Shown in pieces: positions 9,627 through 20,959 of a stretch of DNA of 22,374 bases; position 1 is the stretch's first letter; the number at the start of each line of letters is the position of its first letter. The translations under genes and the position numbers were made by a program. The stretch is from NCBI GenBank assembly GCA_043381765.1, contig JBHJMP010000574.1, positions 1 through 22,374 of the forward strand, written 5' to 3'. The stretch is from Collodictyon triciliatum. Taxonomy: Eukaryota; CRuMs. Under the pieces are notes generated by a model. It saw nothing but the letters and a program-made list of their open reading frames with translations. It was not told the origin of the DNA and searched no databases.

Positions 9627-11221
9627 TCAAAGAAGCATCCAAAAAAACACATATTCCAATATCAGAGCGGTTGGATTACGATATGTCTTGTCAATCTAAG
9701 AGAGGAAGACACTCGCATCTTGAAATCATTTTTCTTTATTTATCCTTGTTCATCGAGATAAAAAAAAGTATTTCCCATCAGGTTGAGAAAGAGATTTGAT
9801 TTGAGGACAATAGGATGCAATTGTGGCGATGCACAAGTGAAAGTAGCAAGTTTATGAAGCCACCGTTCTGCGATAGTTAATCTTCATAATTTATATTTTT
9901 CTTCACTTTATGCCAGAACTCAAAAGTGTAAGATAGTTCAATATCAGGGAACTTTTCATGATGAGGAGGAGTGACACCAAAGTCGATCAAATATCGCTAT
10001 TTAATTTGATTTATTTACAAAAAAAAAATAATTAATAATTAAAAATAATTCAATTACGGGCACAATTATGACTACAGAACAATTTGAACTACATCGTGGT
10101 AGTTTTTGGTGGATTCGAGCGTGTGTGATAAAGAAAGCGCATACCATAATAAAATGTCATACAGATAATACACCAAAAAGAAAGAAAATATAAGGTGCTG
10201 TTGGTAATTTGGCTAACCTTGAGCGAACCAGTGTCACTGTACGTCGTCTCCAAGAGGCTGTCTCTCATGAAACTGTAGAGTCCGCCCGAGAAGCTCTTGG
10301 GCTCAGCGTCTTTGATTGGTCTCAGATATTTTCTGACATGCTCATTCATGGTGGGCTAAAAAATTTTTCACATTTGTTATTAGCATATAGCATTTTGGTT
10401 ATTTTCAGTGTTTGCAATATGTTAAACCTGAATTTTTCTTTTTGAAAAGTCAGGCGAGTTCGATAGTAAAGATTCGAAAGGTTAACAAAGACATGTTACA
10501 TTTATCTTTTTCTTGTAGATTGATGAAATAAGCTGCTCGACAGGGACTTTCTTCATCAAATTGTCCGAGAAGCTATGCAACTCACATAAAGAAATTTGGG
10601 TAAAAGCCTCATGGTATTTTCTCCTTCTAAGAATCTAGATGGTTTTTCAATCGGATAAAAAAGATTTATGGAATTTGATAATTTTGGGTTTATGGTATGT
10701 AATACTTTATATGGTCAAGTTATAACCGACTTTTTTATTTTATTTTTCGATAGTTTTTTTATTTTTTTTTTACCTCATCGACATATTTGTCCACCCTCAT
10801 TTCAGGATTGCCTTCGGTAAGTGCAATGTAATTTGCAAACACCAATGTTTCCTATATTTTAATAGTTTTTTTTGTTTAAGTTATCATTCTTAATTTTACT
10901 AAATTAATATTGAGCCCAATAGTTAAATGCACATTTAAAAACAATAATATGGTTTATGTAAATTTGTATCCATAAACCTTGTAGGCGACATAGCAATCAA
11001 TTCCATTTTCCACGCTACTTTCTCGAAGAATCTTTTCGAAGGTTTCTATTGAAATTTGATAAGTTTATGGAAAACAAGGAAACCATACATATGAAGAAAA
11101 AGATTCATTTACCTCCTTCAACTACATTGTGACACACCTTTTTGTGAACGAAATCATGTTTAGTTTATGCACTGCCATGTGTCAGAAAACAAGAGGACTT
11201 ACCGGGAATTGGGCCTTCCAT
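9627..11221 (-). CDS. Small multi-exon protein of unknown family, weakly RGS-like
   Basis: Proposed exons on the minus strand: 11221-11203 (MEGPIP, donor GTAAGT), 11045-10978, 10851-10774, 10572-10487, 10332-10218 and 9695-9627 (TGA), giving 144 residues in frame. The first four read naturally: TFEKILRESSVENGIDCYVAYK, then ETLVFANYIALTEG, then MRVDKYVDELLGQFDEE. The next block has EPKSFSGGLYSFMRDSLLETTYSD. The order of helices, YVDELL-type segment and SF..LYSFM.DSL near the end recall an RGS domain, but key RGS residues are not convincing. The junction between exons 4 and 5 is uncertain (donor at 10486 or 10499; acceptor at 10333 or 10356). The last exon is joined across about 520 bases and is the weakest part. 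A further 5' exon (11651-11559) is possible. Existence of a minus-strand gene: likely; function: unknown. Confidence 0.55.
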
Positions 11222-11860
11222 CTAAGTTCTCATTAACGTGCAAGTGATTACATGATTTCTTCTATGTTGTTTCGCCGTTTCATTTTGTTAATACCTATCC
11301 AGCTATCTACACAACCTCTACCTTCTCTCAAAAGGCTGTGATACATCCGCCTCTTTTTATTTTTATTTCATCCTTACTCAAGAATACGAATGTTGCTTCT
11401 GTAGGCTATATCAATCTAAATACAGTTTATGTAAAAAAATTTTCGTGAATCGACTTTCATCAATGGCACAGAGATGGGTTTTCATCACGCTCATTGATTA
11501 GGTCAAGTCTCGCCGGTGTCGACTTTTACTTCGTGTTTGAGCGCATTGCGGTGTCAACCGAGGTTATCATCCATTTTGGCGTATATATAAACAATCTCGG
11601 AGTATACGACAAGTCTGGCAGATGCTCATTAAATCGTGTGCATATATGTATCTGTACATCACATAGACCTTCACAAGCTTTTTGTACAACCCGATAATGG
11701 TTGCGTATCCCTTGAATCGTTACTGTATGAATCGAACACCTTCACATTACTCAGAATAAAGGGAATAATCAACAACAAACCGAAGGGGTATGTACTGGTT
11801 TAAGTTCGAGAGGGAGACCGAACGAGTGTGTTGGGTTCTATGTCACCCTCGGCACCTATC
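11222..11860 (-). other. Region between two same-strand genes with a possible upstream exon
   Basis: At 11651-11559 on the minus strand an AG-bounded 31-codon frame reads FNEHLPDLSYTPRLFIY and ends at a GTTGAC donor. Its phase allows direct joining to the MEGPIP exon at 11221, which is itself preceded by AG. It may be a 5' exon of that gene. The complementary plus frame (11494-11697) has no ATG. The rest shows no recognised feature. Confidence 0.3.
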
Positions 11861-14800
11861 TCATCTGGGCTTCGAACTCGTTTGAAAGTCTGCTGGGTCG
11901 AGCTTTTTCTCTCGCAATGTCTCATCGAAGCTTTTCTTGGTCTGGAGTTAGTGATTGAAAATGAATCAGTAAGGAAAGAGTAGAGGAAGAGCAGTGGTTA
12001 ATCCTATACAGAATCAAAATAGAAAATAACTGGGTAAAAAAGCTGACATGATTTTTGGATGTATGAGTTACAAAAAGAAAAAGAAAAAGAAAAAGAAAAA
12101 GAAAAAGAAAAAGAAAAAGAAAAAGAAAAAGAAAAAGAAAAAGAAAAAGAAAAAGAAAAAGAAAAAGAAAAAGAGAGAAAGAGAGGCAAAGAGAGGGAAA
12201 GAGAGAAAGAGAAAAAGAGAAAGAGAAAAGAGAAAAGAGAAAAAGAAAGAGAGAAAGAGAAAGAGAAAGAGAAAAAGAGAAGGAGAGAGAGAAAAAGAGA
12301 AAGAGAAAAAGAGAAAGAGAAAAGAAAAGGAGAAAAGAAAAAGAAAAAGAAAAATAAAAATAAAAAATATTGTTGGAGTTCAAAAGTTGACATATTGTCA
12401 GACTATTTTGATGAAAATTCAATGAAGACATCATAATTCTGTCGTAGGAGAGAATACATGAAAAGGAGGAAATAGAAAAACTGAATAAAGCAAAAAGCAA
12501 TAAGCAAACCAAACCTTCTGTGATTGAGAGGAAGATATTTGCTGTTCGAAGAGGAAACGTTCCCTGGGTTTTGCTTTCAACTCTTCCATGGCTTCGGAGT
12601 GTGCCTTGTCTTTTAGTCTCATATCTGTTGATGAAGTGACGGAGGGACATTTGTTACACATAATCCAGCCCATAGGATGACCATACCATAAGTGAATTAT
12701 TGATCTACGAATAGAATAAGGTTTTTTGTGCTCACCAGATAGCTTCTTGTGTGCTAGTAGAGCTATTTTCTCATCCAAAGTTGTGTAAACTTTAGGTAAT
12801 TTTTTTGACAGCTCTATGTTGGCTCTCTGACAAATGAAAATAAAAAAGCTTTTTTATCATCAAGACAAACTTTCAATTGGGATGCAGAATGTAATACTTC
12901 CAGGGCACACAAAATTGACATAAATGATAATCCATAGCAAGAATATGAGACCATTTCTTACATGAGTAACATAAAGCTTGTCGTCAGGCAAAATATTAAA
13001 CTCATAATGTACAGGGTTGATTAAGAATCAAACCTTTTCCTTTTCACTTCTTTCTAATTCGAGCTTTTCTTGCCTCAGGGCATCTTCTTGAATTTTGCGC
13101 TGGTATTCGTCCAGGTTCTTTTTTCGTAATTCATCAGCCTTTGTGCTTTTGGGGATGGGGACCTTTTTTCGAAAGAGACGTATGACGCATGAAAATATAC
13201 ACACATATTTTAGGGAAAGGCTAATAATCTGTCCTTGAGAGTCTATTTACATGTATAATGATTTTGTTGTTATGATAATTTATTTGATTGTCGTGTGATG
13301 TATGCTTACAGAAGGTGGTAATGGAGCGGGAGATGCAACAAACTTTGGAGGCTTGACCTCCCAATCTTTGAGCTGGGATGAACGTCGAAGGGATGACTTC
13401 AGGCTCTCTGTCCTTAATGGAAATCCAATCGGTCTATGATATTTCAGCTTAAAAAAATTGTATTCTACGGAGAAAAAGGCGATGCATGAGACTTCCAAGT
13501 ATATCCACAGCTAGAAATTTTTGAAATGGGAAAAAATAATCAAAAACTGTAGTTAAATTACGTACCCAAACAAAAAAAAAATTATACAATAATAATAAAA
13601 AAAATATCAAAAGTTATTGGCTGAAATGAACATGATGTTGAAGGCAACAGGGTATTTTACATTGTGGGGTTTGGTACATCTTTTTTCAACATCTCCTTTT
13701 TATGCTCCTGGTGAATTCTTATGGATTCAAAATCGGGCACCTCCCTAGTTATTCTAGGCTGGAAACTAAACTGGGTTTCTGATTTTTCCAAAGATTTTCC
13801 TAAGGGTTCAGCCAGTCGAAGGTAAATATAAAAATAATGATAGTAGTGTTAAATGCGAAATTATAATATAATATAATATAATATAATATAATATAATATA
13901 ATATAATATAATATAATATAATATAATATAATATAATATAATATAATATAATATAATATAATATAATATAATAGCTATGACAAGTGCTTCAAAAAAGAGA
14001 GGAATTTGAGTATTACGATTCTTTTGGTCTTCAACACGACTTAATAAAGATGGTGCTGAAGTAGAACGAAGTAGTAGTTGAGCTCTGCGATTGATTCGGT
14101 CCTTCGTATTTATGTCATTTTAATTCATACCCGATAAGGGTTACATTTTTATGATTAAAGTTATTTTGTGTCATGAAAGTATTTCAACAAGAATGGCGAA
14201 TCGAATGAATACGTACACTACGAATTTTTTCCTGAATATTTAATTCGTCCATGGTTGTTTGGTTGATCCACTTCGGTATATCGGTGATTTGGGGTGGTCT
14301 AAGTGGACATGACTGTCGATTCATCATTTCTTCATTGATTTGATCCAGTGTTTTCTAAATTGAATCGTTAACAAAAAAAAATAATTTATTCTTATTTTCA
14401 ATTTGTGCGAATTGTGAACAATATTATATCTAAAGAACTCAACCCCCTTACATTATTATGAATGGCTATAGGTGACAAGGGTCATGCGGTCATTACCTCG
14501 ACCGAAGATCGGAATAGACTATTGGTCTCTTTGTAATGTCTCTTCTTTATCAGCTCTTTTCGAGATAGCTCCATGAATCTAGAAGAGATAAAAACGTTCA
14601 ATATACAGAAATGATTAATTTAAGTTGCTGAAGTGAGGTGAATGTTCCAATACACGGGGTTTGTATTCGCATAATATGCAAATTATCTTTCCTCTTATTA
14701 CATTCTACGAGAAGTTGTGTTAATCAAGGATTACTTAGTGCTGTAAGTAGTTGGAGGAACAGGCAGTGGGCCCATCTTTGGTTCTGGTTCTTGTGCTTTA

Positions 14801-16936
14801 AGTTTCTGGGACTCGATCTGCTCCATTTTCCTTTCAATTTCCTCTCGGCGTCTGATACTTGCTAACGTTTCACCACTAACACGAAACATAAGCTGTTTGT
14901 ATTGGTAGGTTGCAATGGTAATGATTCATTAGTTCAGAACCAGGAAATACATCATAGTTGTTAGTAAATGAAATGAATTCATGAGTCTCATCAAATTCAG
15001 AATGTAGCGCCATATCAAATAAAACTAGATAAACGTTGGAGCGCGAAACATCATAAATTGATAGAAATTTTATGGTGACATACATCTTTCGAGAGTGAGT
15101 TTCTGGTGGATTGGTTGTGTCGGAGCTCGTTCGAAGAGACCCTCCGAAAAGAATTTGGCGAGAGCGACATTGTTCTCCTGAGCCCTGTGGATCGTGCAGG
15201 GAGGTGGATTTGGTAATTTGGGTCTGGTTCGTCTGTTTAATGGCGATGGATACGAATTAGACGATTAGACCAGGTCCATGAAACTCATATCATATCAGCA
15301 TTTACTTATAAATATATACTAATTTCCAAGATTACATAAGTCATATTGAATGTACTGGAGACAAAATGGTTCTTTAAATAGTGTACAGTCTTGTAGATAT
15401 TAAATTATTGAATACGACATAATTAAACATTCGTTTGATAATATATTTATTGAAGAGAGATAACCTCCATATCCCACTTGGTCTTCCATTTCTGGTTGCT
15501 GAGTAAGGATAAAATCCGTAATTATGCACATGTCTTATGAATGAATTATTTTTTTCTTCGAGGAATGAGAAAAAATTAATTTCCCTTATGCGAACTTTGA
15601 TTGCATAGAATGAGTATGAGGGCATTAAAAATTGTGTTATGTAGTAAAAACAAACAAACAAACAAACAAACAAACAAACAAACAAACAAACAAACAAACA
15701 AACAAACAAACAAAAAAAACAAAAAAACATCAAAGACACATAATAGGGATGGTATTGGTAGTTATATTTATACACCACATACCGATTCAGAATGATTCAA
15801 GGTACTATCCACATATCTTCCCGTCAAAGACTGATATATTCTATGAAATAAATCGAAAAATGAAGTGTTGATGATATTTTCTTTGGTCTTCTCTTCAATA
15901 AAATCAGAGATAAAACAAGAACAACAAACAAAAACAAAAAAAAACAAAAAAAAACAAAAAAAAACAAAAAAANNNNNNNNNNNNNNNNNNNNNNNNNNNN
16001 NNNNNNNNNNNNNNNNNNNNNNNNNNNNNNNNNNNNNNNNNNNNNNNNNNNNNNNNNNNNNNNNNNNNNNNNAAAAAAAAAAAAACAAAAAAAACAAAAA
16101 AAAAAAAAAAAAAAAAAAAAACAAAAAAAACAAAAAAAAACAAAAAAAACAAAAAAGTGTATGAGTAATATAGACCTGCTATCATATGGGTGCATCTGTT
16201 GTTCTTTTCCGTAATGCAAGGGATTACGCGTCGGAGGAGAAGAGCGAACCATTTCCAAAGCACGAAGCTTTTCCAAGTTCCTATTCTTGAGCTCTGCGAT
16301 GGACTGCAAGAAGGAATCATCTGCAATCGTCAGGGATCGGTGTAAACTATGGCGTAAGCTGGCTGCGATGTTTTCTGTGTCTGGATCAGTCATACCAAAA
16401 AGCTCATTGGACGTGGCTAGTGGCGATTGTATGGGACTCGGTTCGTTTTCTTTGTTGTCATATTCTCCTTCAGACTCATCTTCGTTGCCGATTCCTGGCG
16501 AGTCTTTGTTTTTGTGAATAACAGGGAACTCGTCACGTTCAACAGTGATTTCATAAGACTCTTTACGACCCTCTCTAGTTTGAGCCCGTGATGAAGATGA
16601 TGTTGAAGATGAAGACGAAGAAGACGAAGACGAAGAAGACGAAGAAGACGAAGAAGACGAAGAAGACGCGGAATTTGAGCGTCTACTTTCAAGCTGAATA
16701 TCAAAGTCAACTTCGTGATCGGCTTTTGGGGTTGGCTCTTGTGTCTCATTAAGTGAAGGACGAAGCGATTCTGAGGCCAGCACACCGGCACGATTCAACC
16801 TGCTGTAAAGCTGCTCCCTTTGGCGCCGGAGCTGCTCCAACTCACTCTCAAGCGTGCGAAGGCTTTGGGCTGGGACATACTTGAACTCAGAGCGAAGCTG
16901 GCTTTTCGAGGCTGTGGCAGAACTCCGCGAGGTCAT
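11861..16936 (-). CDS. FAM161: FAM161-like ciliary/centriolar microtubule-associated protein
   Basis: Eleven exons join in frame to 642 residues: 16936-16176, 15232-15084, 14861-14735, 14578-14497, 14354-14219, 13799-13661, 13433-13310, 13162-13034, 12826-12736, 12624-12515 and 11941-11861 (TGA). Exon 1 (253 residues) has a coiled coil TLESELEQLRRQREQLYSRL, a Ser tract and an acidic stretch, and diverges from known family members. The rest follows FAM161 (UPF0564) order: IRRREEIERKMEQIESQ, PLPVPPTTYS with FMELSRKEL, QFSFQPRITREVPDFE, PIGFPLRTESLK, VPIPKSTKADELRKK, then MEELKAKPRERFLFEQQ and the terminal TKKSFDETLREKKL. Family members bind microtubules and sit in the centriole/cilium inner scaffold. 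The join 14219/13799 has an alternative (14217 to the CAG before FSFQP). Introns are repeat-laden. Length is close to human FAM161A. Confidence 0.85.
12072..12357. repeat. AAAAAG tandem repeat grading into GA-rich tract
   Basis: Pure AAAAAG units fill 12072-12174, then an irregular A/G-only tract runs to about 12357. It lies in the last FAM161-like intron (11942-12514) and is a nearly 290-base polypyrimidine tract on the sense strand, ending about 130 bases upstream of the final acceptor. Lys/Glu and Phe/Ser frames through it are artefacts. Confidence 0.95.
13863..13973. repeat. Tandem repeat, 5-bp unit ATAAT
   Basis: About 22 perfect copies of ATAAT lie in the FAM161-like intron 13800-14218. 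This is one of the arrays without strong strand asymmetry. Confidence 0.95.
15648..15714. repeat. AAAC tandem repeat
   Basis: About 16 copies of AAAC (GTTT on the sense strand) in FAM161-like intron 1 (15233-16175). It is clearly shorter than the other arrays. Asn-Lys-Gln-Thr and Cys-Leu-Phe-Val frames through it are artefacts. Confidence 0.95.
15923..16156. repeat. Poly(A)/AAAAAAAAC array interrupted by a 100-N gap
   Basis: A-rich units with single C interruptions flank exactly 100 N (15973-16072), the usual placeholder for a gap of unknown size. It is in FAM161-like intron 1, and reads as a T-rich tract on the sense strand beginning about 20 bases after the donor at 16175. The distance across this intron is not known. 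Confidence 0.93.
16597..16673 (-). repeat. Coding GAAGAC/GAAGAA microsatellite giving a serine tract
   Basis: A trinucleotide-phased run inside exon 1 of the FAM161-like gene encodes about 25 Ser residues on the minus strand (residues about 89-113). It is the only tandem array that the models place in coding sequence. It probably forms a disordered linker between the N-terminal coiled coil and the acidic region. Confidence 0.85.
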
Positions 16937-17558
16937 ATCGGTTTCCTTTCAGCTTCTCGCTATCAGTTGGGGTTTGGACGTCATTTGTTTCTTGTTTTGC
17001 TTCTGTTTTGTTTTCTGTTTCTTCCGCTGAGGTGCGTATTGGTCTGGGCTGATTGGTTTTTCTTTGATGTGTCTGGTTTGGATTCGACAAAATAATTCCG
17101 TTATTTGAGGCATTCATACCATAACAGGTTTGATTCGAATTTTTGAATCGAGATAGTATGTGCATTTGTGGAATGTAAAATTTAACAGATGTTTACGCAG
17201 CCCACCGCAGCTCACGACAGCCGAATCGGCGATCCATTGGCCGGGAATCATACTAATTGCCTTTTAAACATTGATTTATTATAGAGCCTCTAGTGTCATC
17301 GCGAGAAAATCTACAAAAAAACAAGACATGAACCCCCAGAAGAAAAAAAAAAAGGAAGTGTGGAGAAGGTTGATTTCTAAACCACACAGAATATGTGCAA
17401 ATGAAAGGATGATAGGAAACCCCGTAAATGAGATAAACTTTCTGGTATTAAAATGATGACATGTATTTAGCCTCTCCTTTTCTTCCTCTTATCGTGATAA
17501 AAAAAAAAACTAAACTAAACAAAAACAAAATAAACGTGATCGAATCATAGCGGTAAAC
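16937..17558. other. Intergenic region upstream of FAM161-like gene
   Basis: Holds the 5' flank of the FAM161-like gene and the 3' flank of the membrane-protein gene, both on the minus strand. A 92-codon minus frame (16887-17165) overlaps the FAM161-like start out of phase and resembles nothing known. Short A-rich runs occur at 17339-17355 and 17499-17530. No gene is supported. Confidence 0.5.
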
Positions 17559-20005
17559 TCAGTAGCGAAGAAGCAGATTCCCATGCGCGATGACAGCCAG
17601 TTGTGTGAAAACCAAGACAGACGTGTACAGGCTGTGCATGAGAATGGCTTTGTTTGCGCCCACCTCGGTAAAGTCCAGAAGAAAGTCTCGCTTGTACTTG
17701 ACGAAAAGGACTCGACGGACTAGAAGCATTTCAACGAAGCCGACCAGGAAACTGACTCCAACAAAGTTCATATTGGCGTGGAATTGGTCGGCCCCAAGCT
17801 CTTGGAATGGGACGATGTACTCTCGGTTTGGTCCGTAGTAGCAGATGACGGCAAAGATGACGTATGTGGCGCACGCAATGAGTCGCGACATAAAGTTTGC
17901 GCAACAAATCTGAAGGGACGCTTTCCTCTGGTATGTCTCGTTTATTCGCATCGACTCCTCGATACTAATTTGTGAGGAAATGAAAACCATCTTAAAATAA
18001 GAATCAATTCAAGTCTTTCATACCGTGATATAATAACTCTTGTATGTATATTTTTTTGATTCCTTCTTGTCTACTTCAATATGTTTGATGTTAAGGTGCA
18101 TGATTTGTATGACAAAGACCATGAATTGGGAGAGAGAGAAAGAAAAAAGGGGAGTGAAATCTCTTCAACGAATAAAACAAAAATAAAACAGTTAATTTCT
18201 TACAAGGAGTGTTTGTGTTTGGGTGATATCATCTTCATGAAGATGATAACATATTTTCTCCCAGTTTGAGTGTCGATGAGTGGTTGCATCAGAATCATCA
18301 GCGATTGCTGAATGAGATATATATACGCTGTGAATTTCCCCGTAACCTAAGTTCAAACCCAGATATGGGATTGTTAATTGGCTCATGATAAATCTCGTTT
18401 TCGTCTCTTATAAATAAAAATACCGGTATATTATAAAATAAAAAAATGGAAAAGAGGGCTTACTGATGGAAGGGACATCATCACAAATAGTTGGCAGCCG
18501 TAATCACACCAATTGCCCCACACCGCAGAGAATTCTGCTGTCTTGAGCTCTCCCACATAAAATATGCGGCAGTTTCGCTTCGATATGATGCGAGAGAGAA
18601 CTTTGACACTCAAAACAACAACTTGGTAAGTGCTCAATAGAATGGTTTGCCAGATTCCAGATACTTTGTAAAAAGTAAATACAGTGAATTCTGATATAAA
18701 GAAAAAGACTATTGTGGAAGTAGTAAAGAGAACCCCAGCGGCGTAGGCTTGAAACAAAAAGTCATGAGCAACTTTTCTAATTGGGGAAGACTCTGGTATG
18801 ATTTTTCGAATGATGCGAGAAAAGAGTAAATAACTCGTGATGCACTTAAACGGGATGTATGTGACACTGACTGAGAGCGGGCCCGAAAAAGGGACCGGGA
18901 ACACATCACATGCAATTGTGATGTAGATGAAGGCAACCACACTTGAGCAGTACATCAGAAAAGAACCAATAAAGACCATAAGTAAAGTTGGCAATTGAAA
19001 AATAGCACGAGCTTCTTGAATGCTTTCGAGAATGACAGTTGTCTCTGGATCGAGGTTTCCTTGTGGGGCTCTTTGCATACTCTGCATCTCCGTTGCGAGT
19101 GGCGCTGCTTCTGCACCAGCAGATTGGGCCAAATGCTCGACGGAAGAAGTCGAAGAGAGTAGATTTATCTTTGCCGTGGCATACGAGACAAAAGTGGCGT
19201 AGTTGAAGTAGGAGTAGAGAATGCCATCAAAGAACAAAGAGCACTGGTACGCAATCAGAACCACAGAGGAGATAAGATAGAGCTGAGCCAGGTGCCAGCC
19301 ATCATGGATGCTGGGCATCGGAGCAGCCAAGCAAATAGCCCCCGGCAAGGAGGCAGCCAGCAAAGTGACAACCACCAAAGAGAGCGTCCTGTGTCTGTTT
19401 TGCAAGATATCCTTTGTGCTCTGCAGAAACGTTGCACAAGGAAACACCACTGAAAGCTGCGCCTCCGCATCCGTGATGTCCACACATGGCCGGTCCTGCT
19501 CAGACTCGCGGCCGTGATGCTGATTGAGCGGGCGAAAGCGCGAAAGCCGCTGGCGGAATTGGCGAACAGCCCGGCAGATTGGATTCGACTCGCGGGCTCG
19601 TTGCGAAGAAGGCTGATTCGGAGGGCCTTGCAAACTGGCTGTGGATCGATGCGTCATTGCGGCATCGCGTAAGTGCGGATGGGGATGCAAATGACCGGTG
19701 TGATTCGCGTTGATCGGAGTCGGACTCTGTGATGGAGGCGGACGAACCCACGAGTCGGATAACGGCTGCGTGTTTGAGCGCGAGTGGATGTTGATGATGA
19801 TGATCGGTGGCTCGTGCGAGTCGCTGTCTACAGAGATGGAGACGCTGGTAGCCGCAGGCGGAGACGCTGCCGAGCGATGCGGATTTGTCTCTGGCGGAAG
19901 AGTCGCGGGAATGCGGGGTTGGCTGGGTGGACTATAAAGCTGGGTGGGCTCGCGATAGAGTTGGAATGGCTCCACGAGAGTAAAAGACAGACTGCCGCTT
20001 TTCAT
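17559..20005 (-). CDS. Orphan polytopic membrane protein with Pro/Ser-rich N-terminal tail
   Basis: Three exons, 20005-18464, 18307-18204 and 17964-17559 (TGA), join in phases 0 and 2 to give 683 residues. Residues 1-200 are hydrophilic, Pro/Ser/His-rich and probably cytosolic and disordered. About nine membrane segments follow, near residues 207-228 (LSLVVVTLLAASLPGAICL), 238-262, 336-366, 376-398, 417-446, 450-472, 575-594 (RLIACATYVIFAVICYYG), 610-635 and 652-675. An extramembrane loop (about 275-335) separates segments 2 and 3. A soluble region with LIDTQTGRKYVIIFMKMIS and IEESMRINETYQRKASLQ separates segments 6 and 7; the middle exon encodes its first half. There is no signal peptide at the start. 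I do not recognise the family. The middle exon is supported by CAG acceptor, GTAAGA donor and phase rather than by homology. Confidence 0.75.
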
Positions 20006-20959
20006 CTGCTGCTTGGTTTTTTTTTTTTTTTTTTGTGGGAGGAGGTTGGCGAGCGTTAGATTGCGTGTATAGATGGTGTGATCACAAGGGAATGATGAGT
20101 CAAAGCCCTAGTCTTGTGCTAATGGGAAGAAAAGATTCGAAATAAAAAGAGTCCATTAAAAAAAAAGCAGTCTATAAAAAAGAATCGATATAAAAAGAAT
20201 CAGAAGAATCACATATGATACTCGCAATCGTGTGATTAGAAGTAGACCTCCATGTGAACACAAGGGATTGGGATTCGGCATATACATGAGGAAACAGAAG
20301 CAGCCAAAGAGTAAGCGAACCGCAACGAATGAGTTTGTTTGCTCGTTTGTTTGTTTGTTTGTTGGGACGAAAGTGTGGCTCCAGCGAAGTTTTTGAGCTT
20401 TTCTCTGCTTTGCCCCGAGAGTGAGGTGGTGAATCACCATGCCGAGCCGCAATTGGAAATTGCACGCAAATAGTACGGTATTTTTTACTGACAGTCCAGA
20501 AAACCACTGGAATTGAATATTCCATAAATGATGATTAGACGAAATATATGCTTAAACAGTTGCAAGCAACAATTTCTGTATTTAAAAAAACAGCTCGACT
20601 ATGATTCTATTTATGGATTTTATTTCGCAACAGATAGCTTTAGGAGATATTCATTGAATTAATCCCACTGTGGAAACCCCAATCTGTCACTCTATTCCAA
20701 ATGAAGAAGGTTTTCTAGCGTAAGACATTTACATATACGATACCTGTTGTTATTTGTGGAAGATATAATCTGCATGAATATTCAACAGCGCGCAACCCCA
20801 ACCCGGACAAGCACACCACCCCGGTTCGCCTTTGCCATAGGCGAACATCTCCATATGATGTGTGATTTATTCTTCAAAATGTAGGGGACAAAGAGAGTAC
20901 CAGTGGGGTAGATTTCTTCACTGTTTTTCATCGTTTCGAGTGCCGATAGTGTTGCATTC
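20006..20959. other. Intergenic region upstream of the membrane-protein gene
   Basis: Contains the 5' flank of the membrane-protein gene, including a 16-19 base T run near 20018-20034 next to its start, and a short GTTT run at about 20340-20363. Minus frames of 98-117 codons (20156-20525) overlap each other in different phases and carry no recognised motif. A minus frame at 20782-20967 overlaps the WD40 stop and is probably 3' UTR. No further gene is supported. Confidence 0.5.

Noticed and set aside
10068-11132. A plus-strand six-exon model (MTTEQFELHRG...) with consistent phases and an 11-nt microexon
   Set aside because: The minus strand over the same bases gives more natural protein and better splice sites (GTAAGT, GTTTAT, GTAAAA). 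This shows that phase agreement alone is weak evidence.
11922-12650. 242-codon Phe/Ser/Leu minus frame and Lys-rich plus frames
   Set aside because: Low-complexity AAAAAG/GA tract in the last FAM161-like intron.
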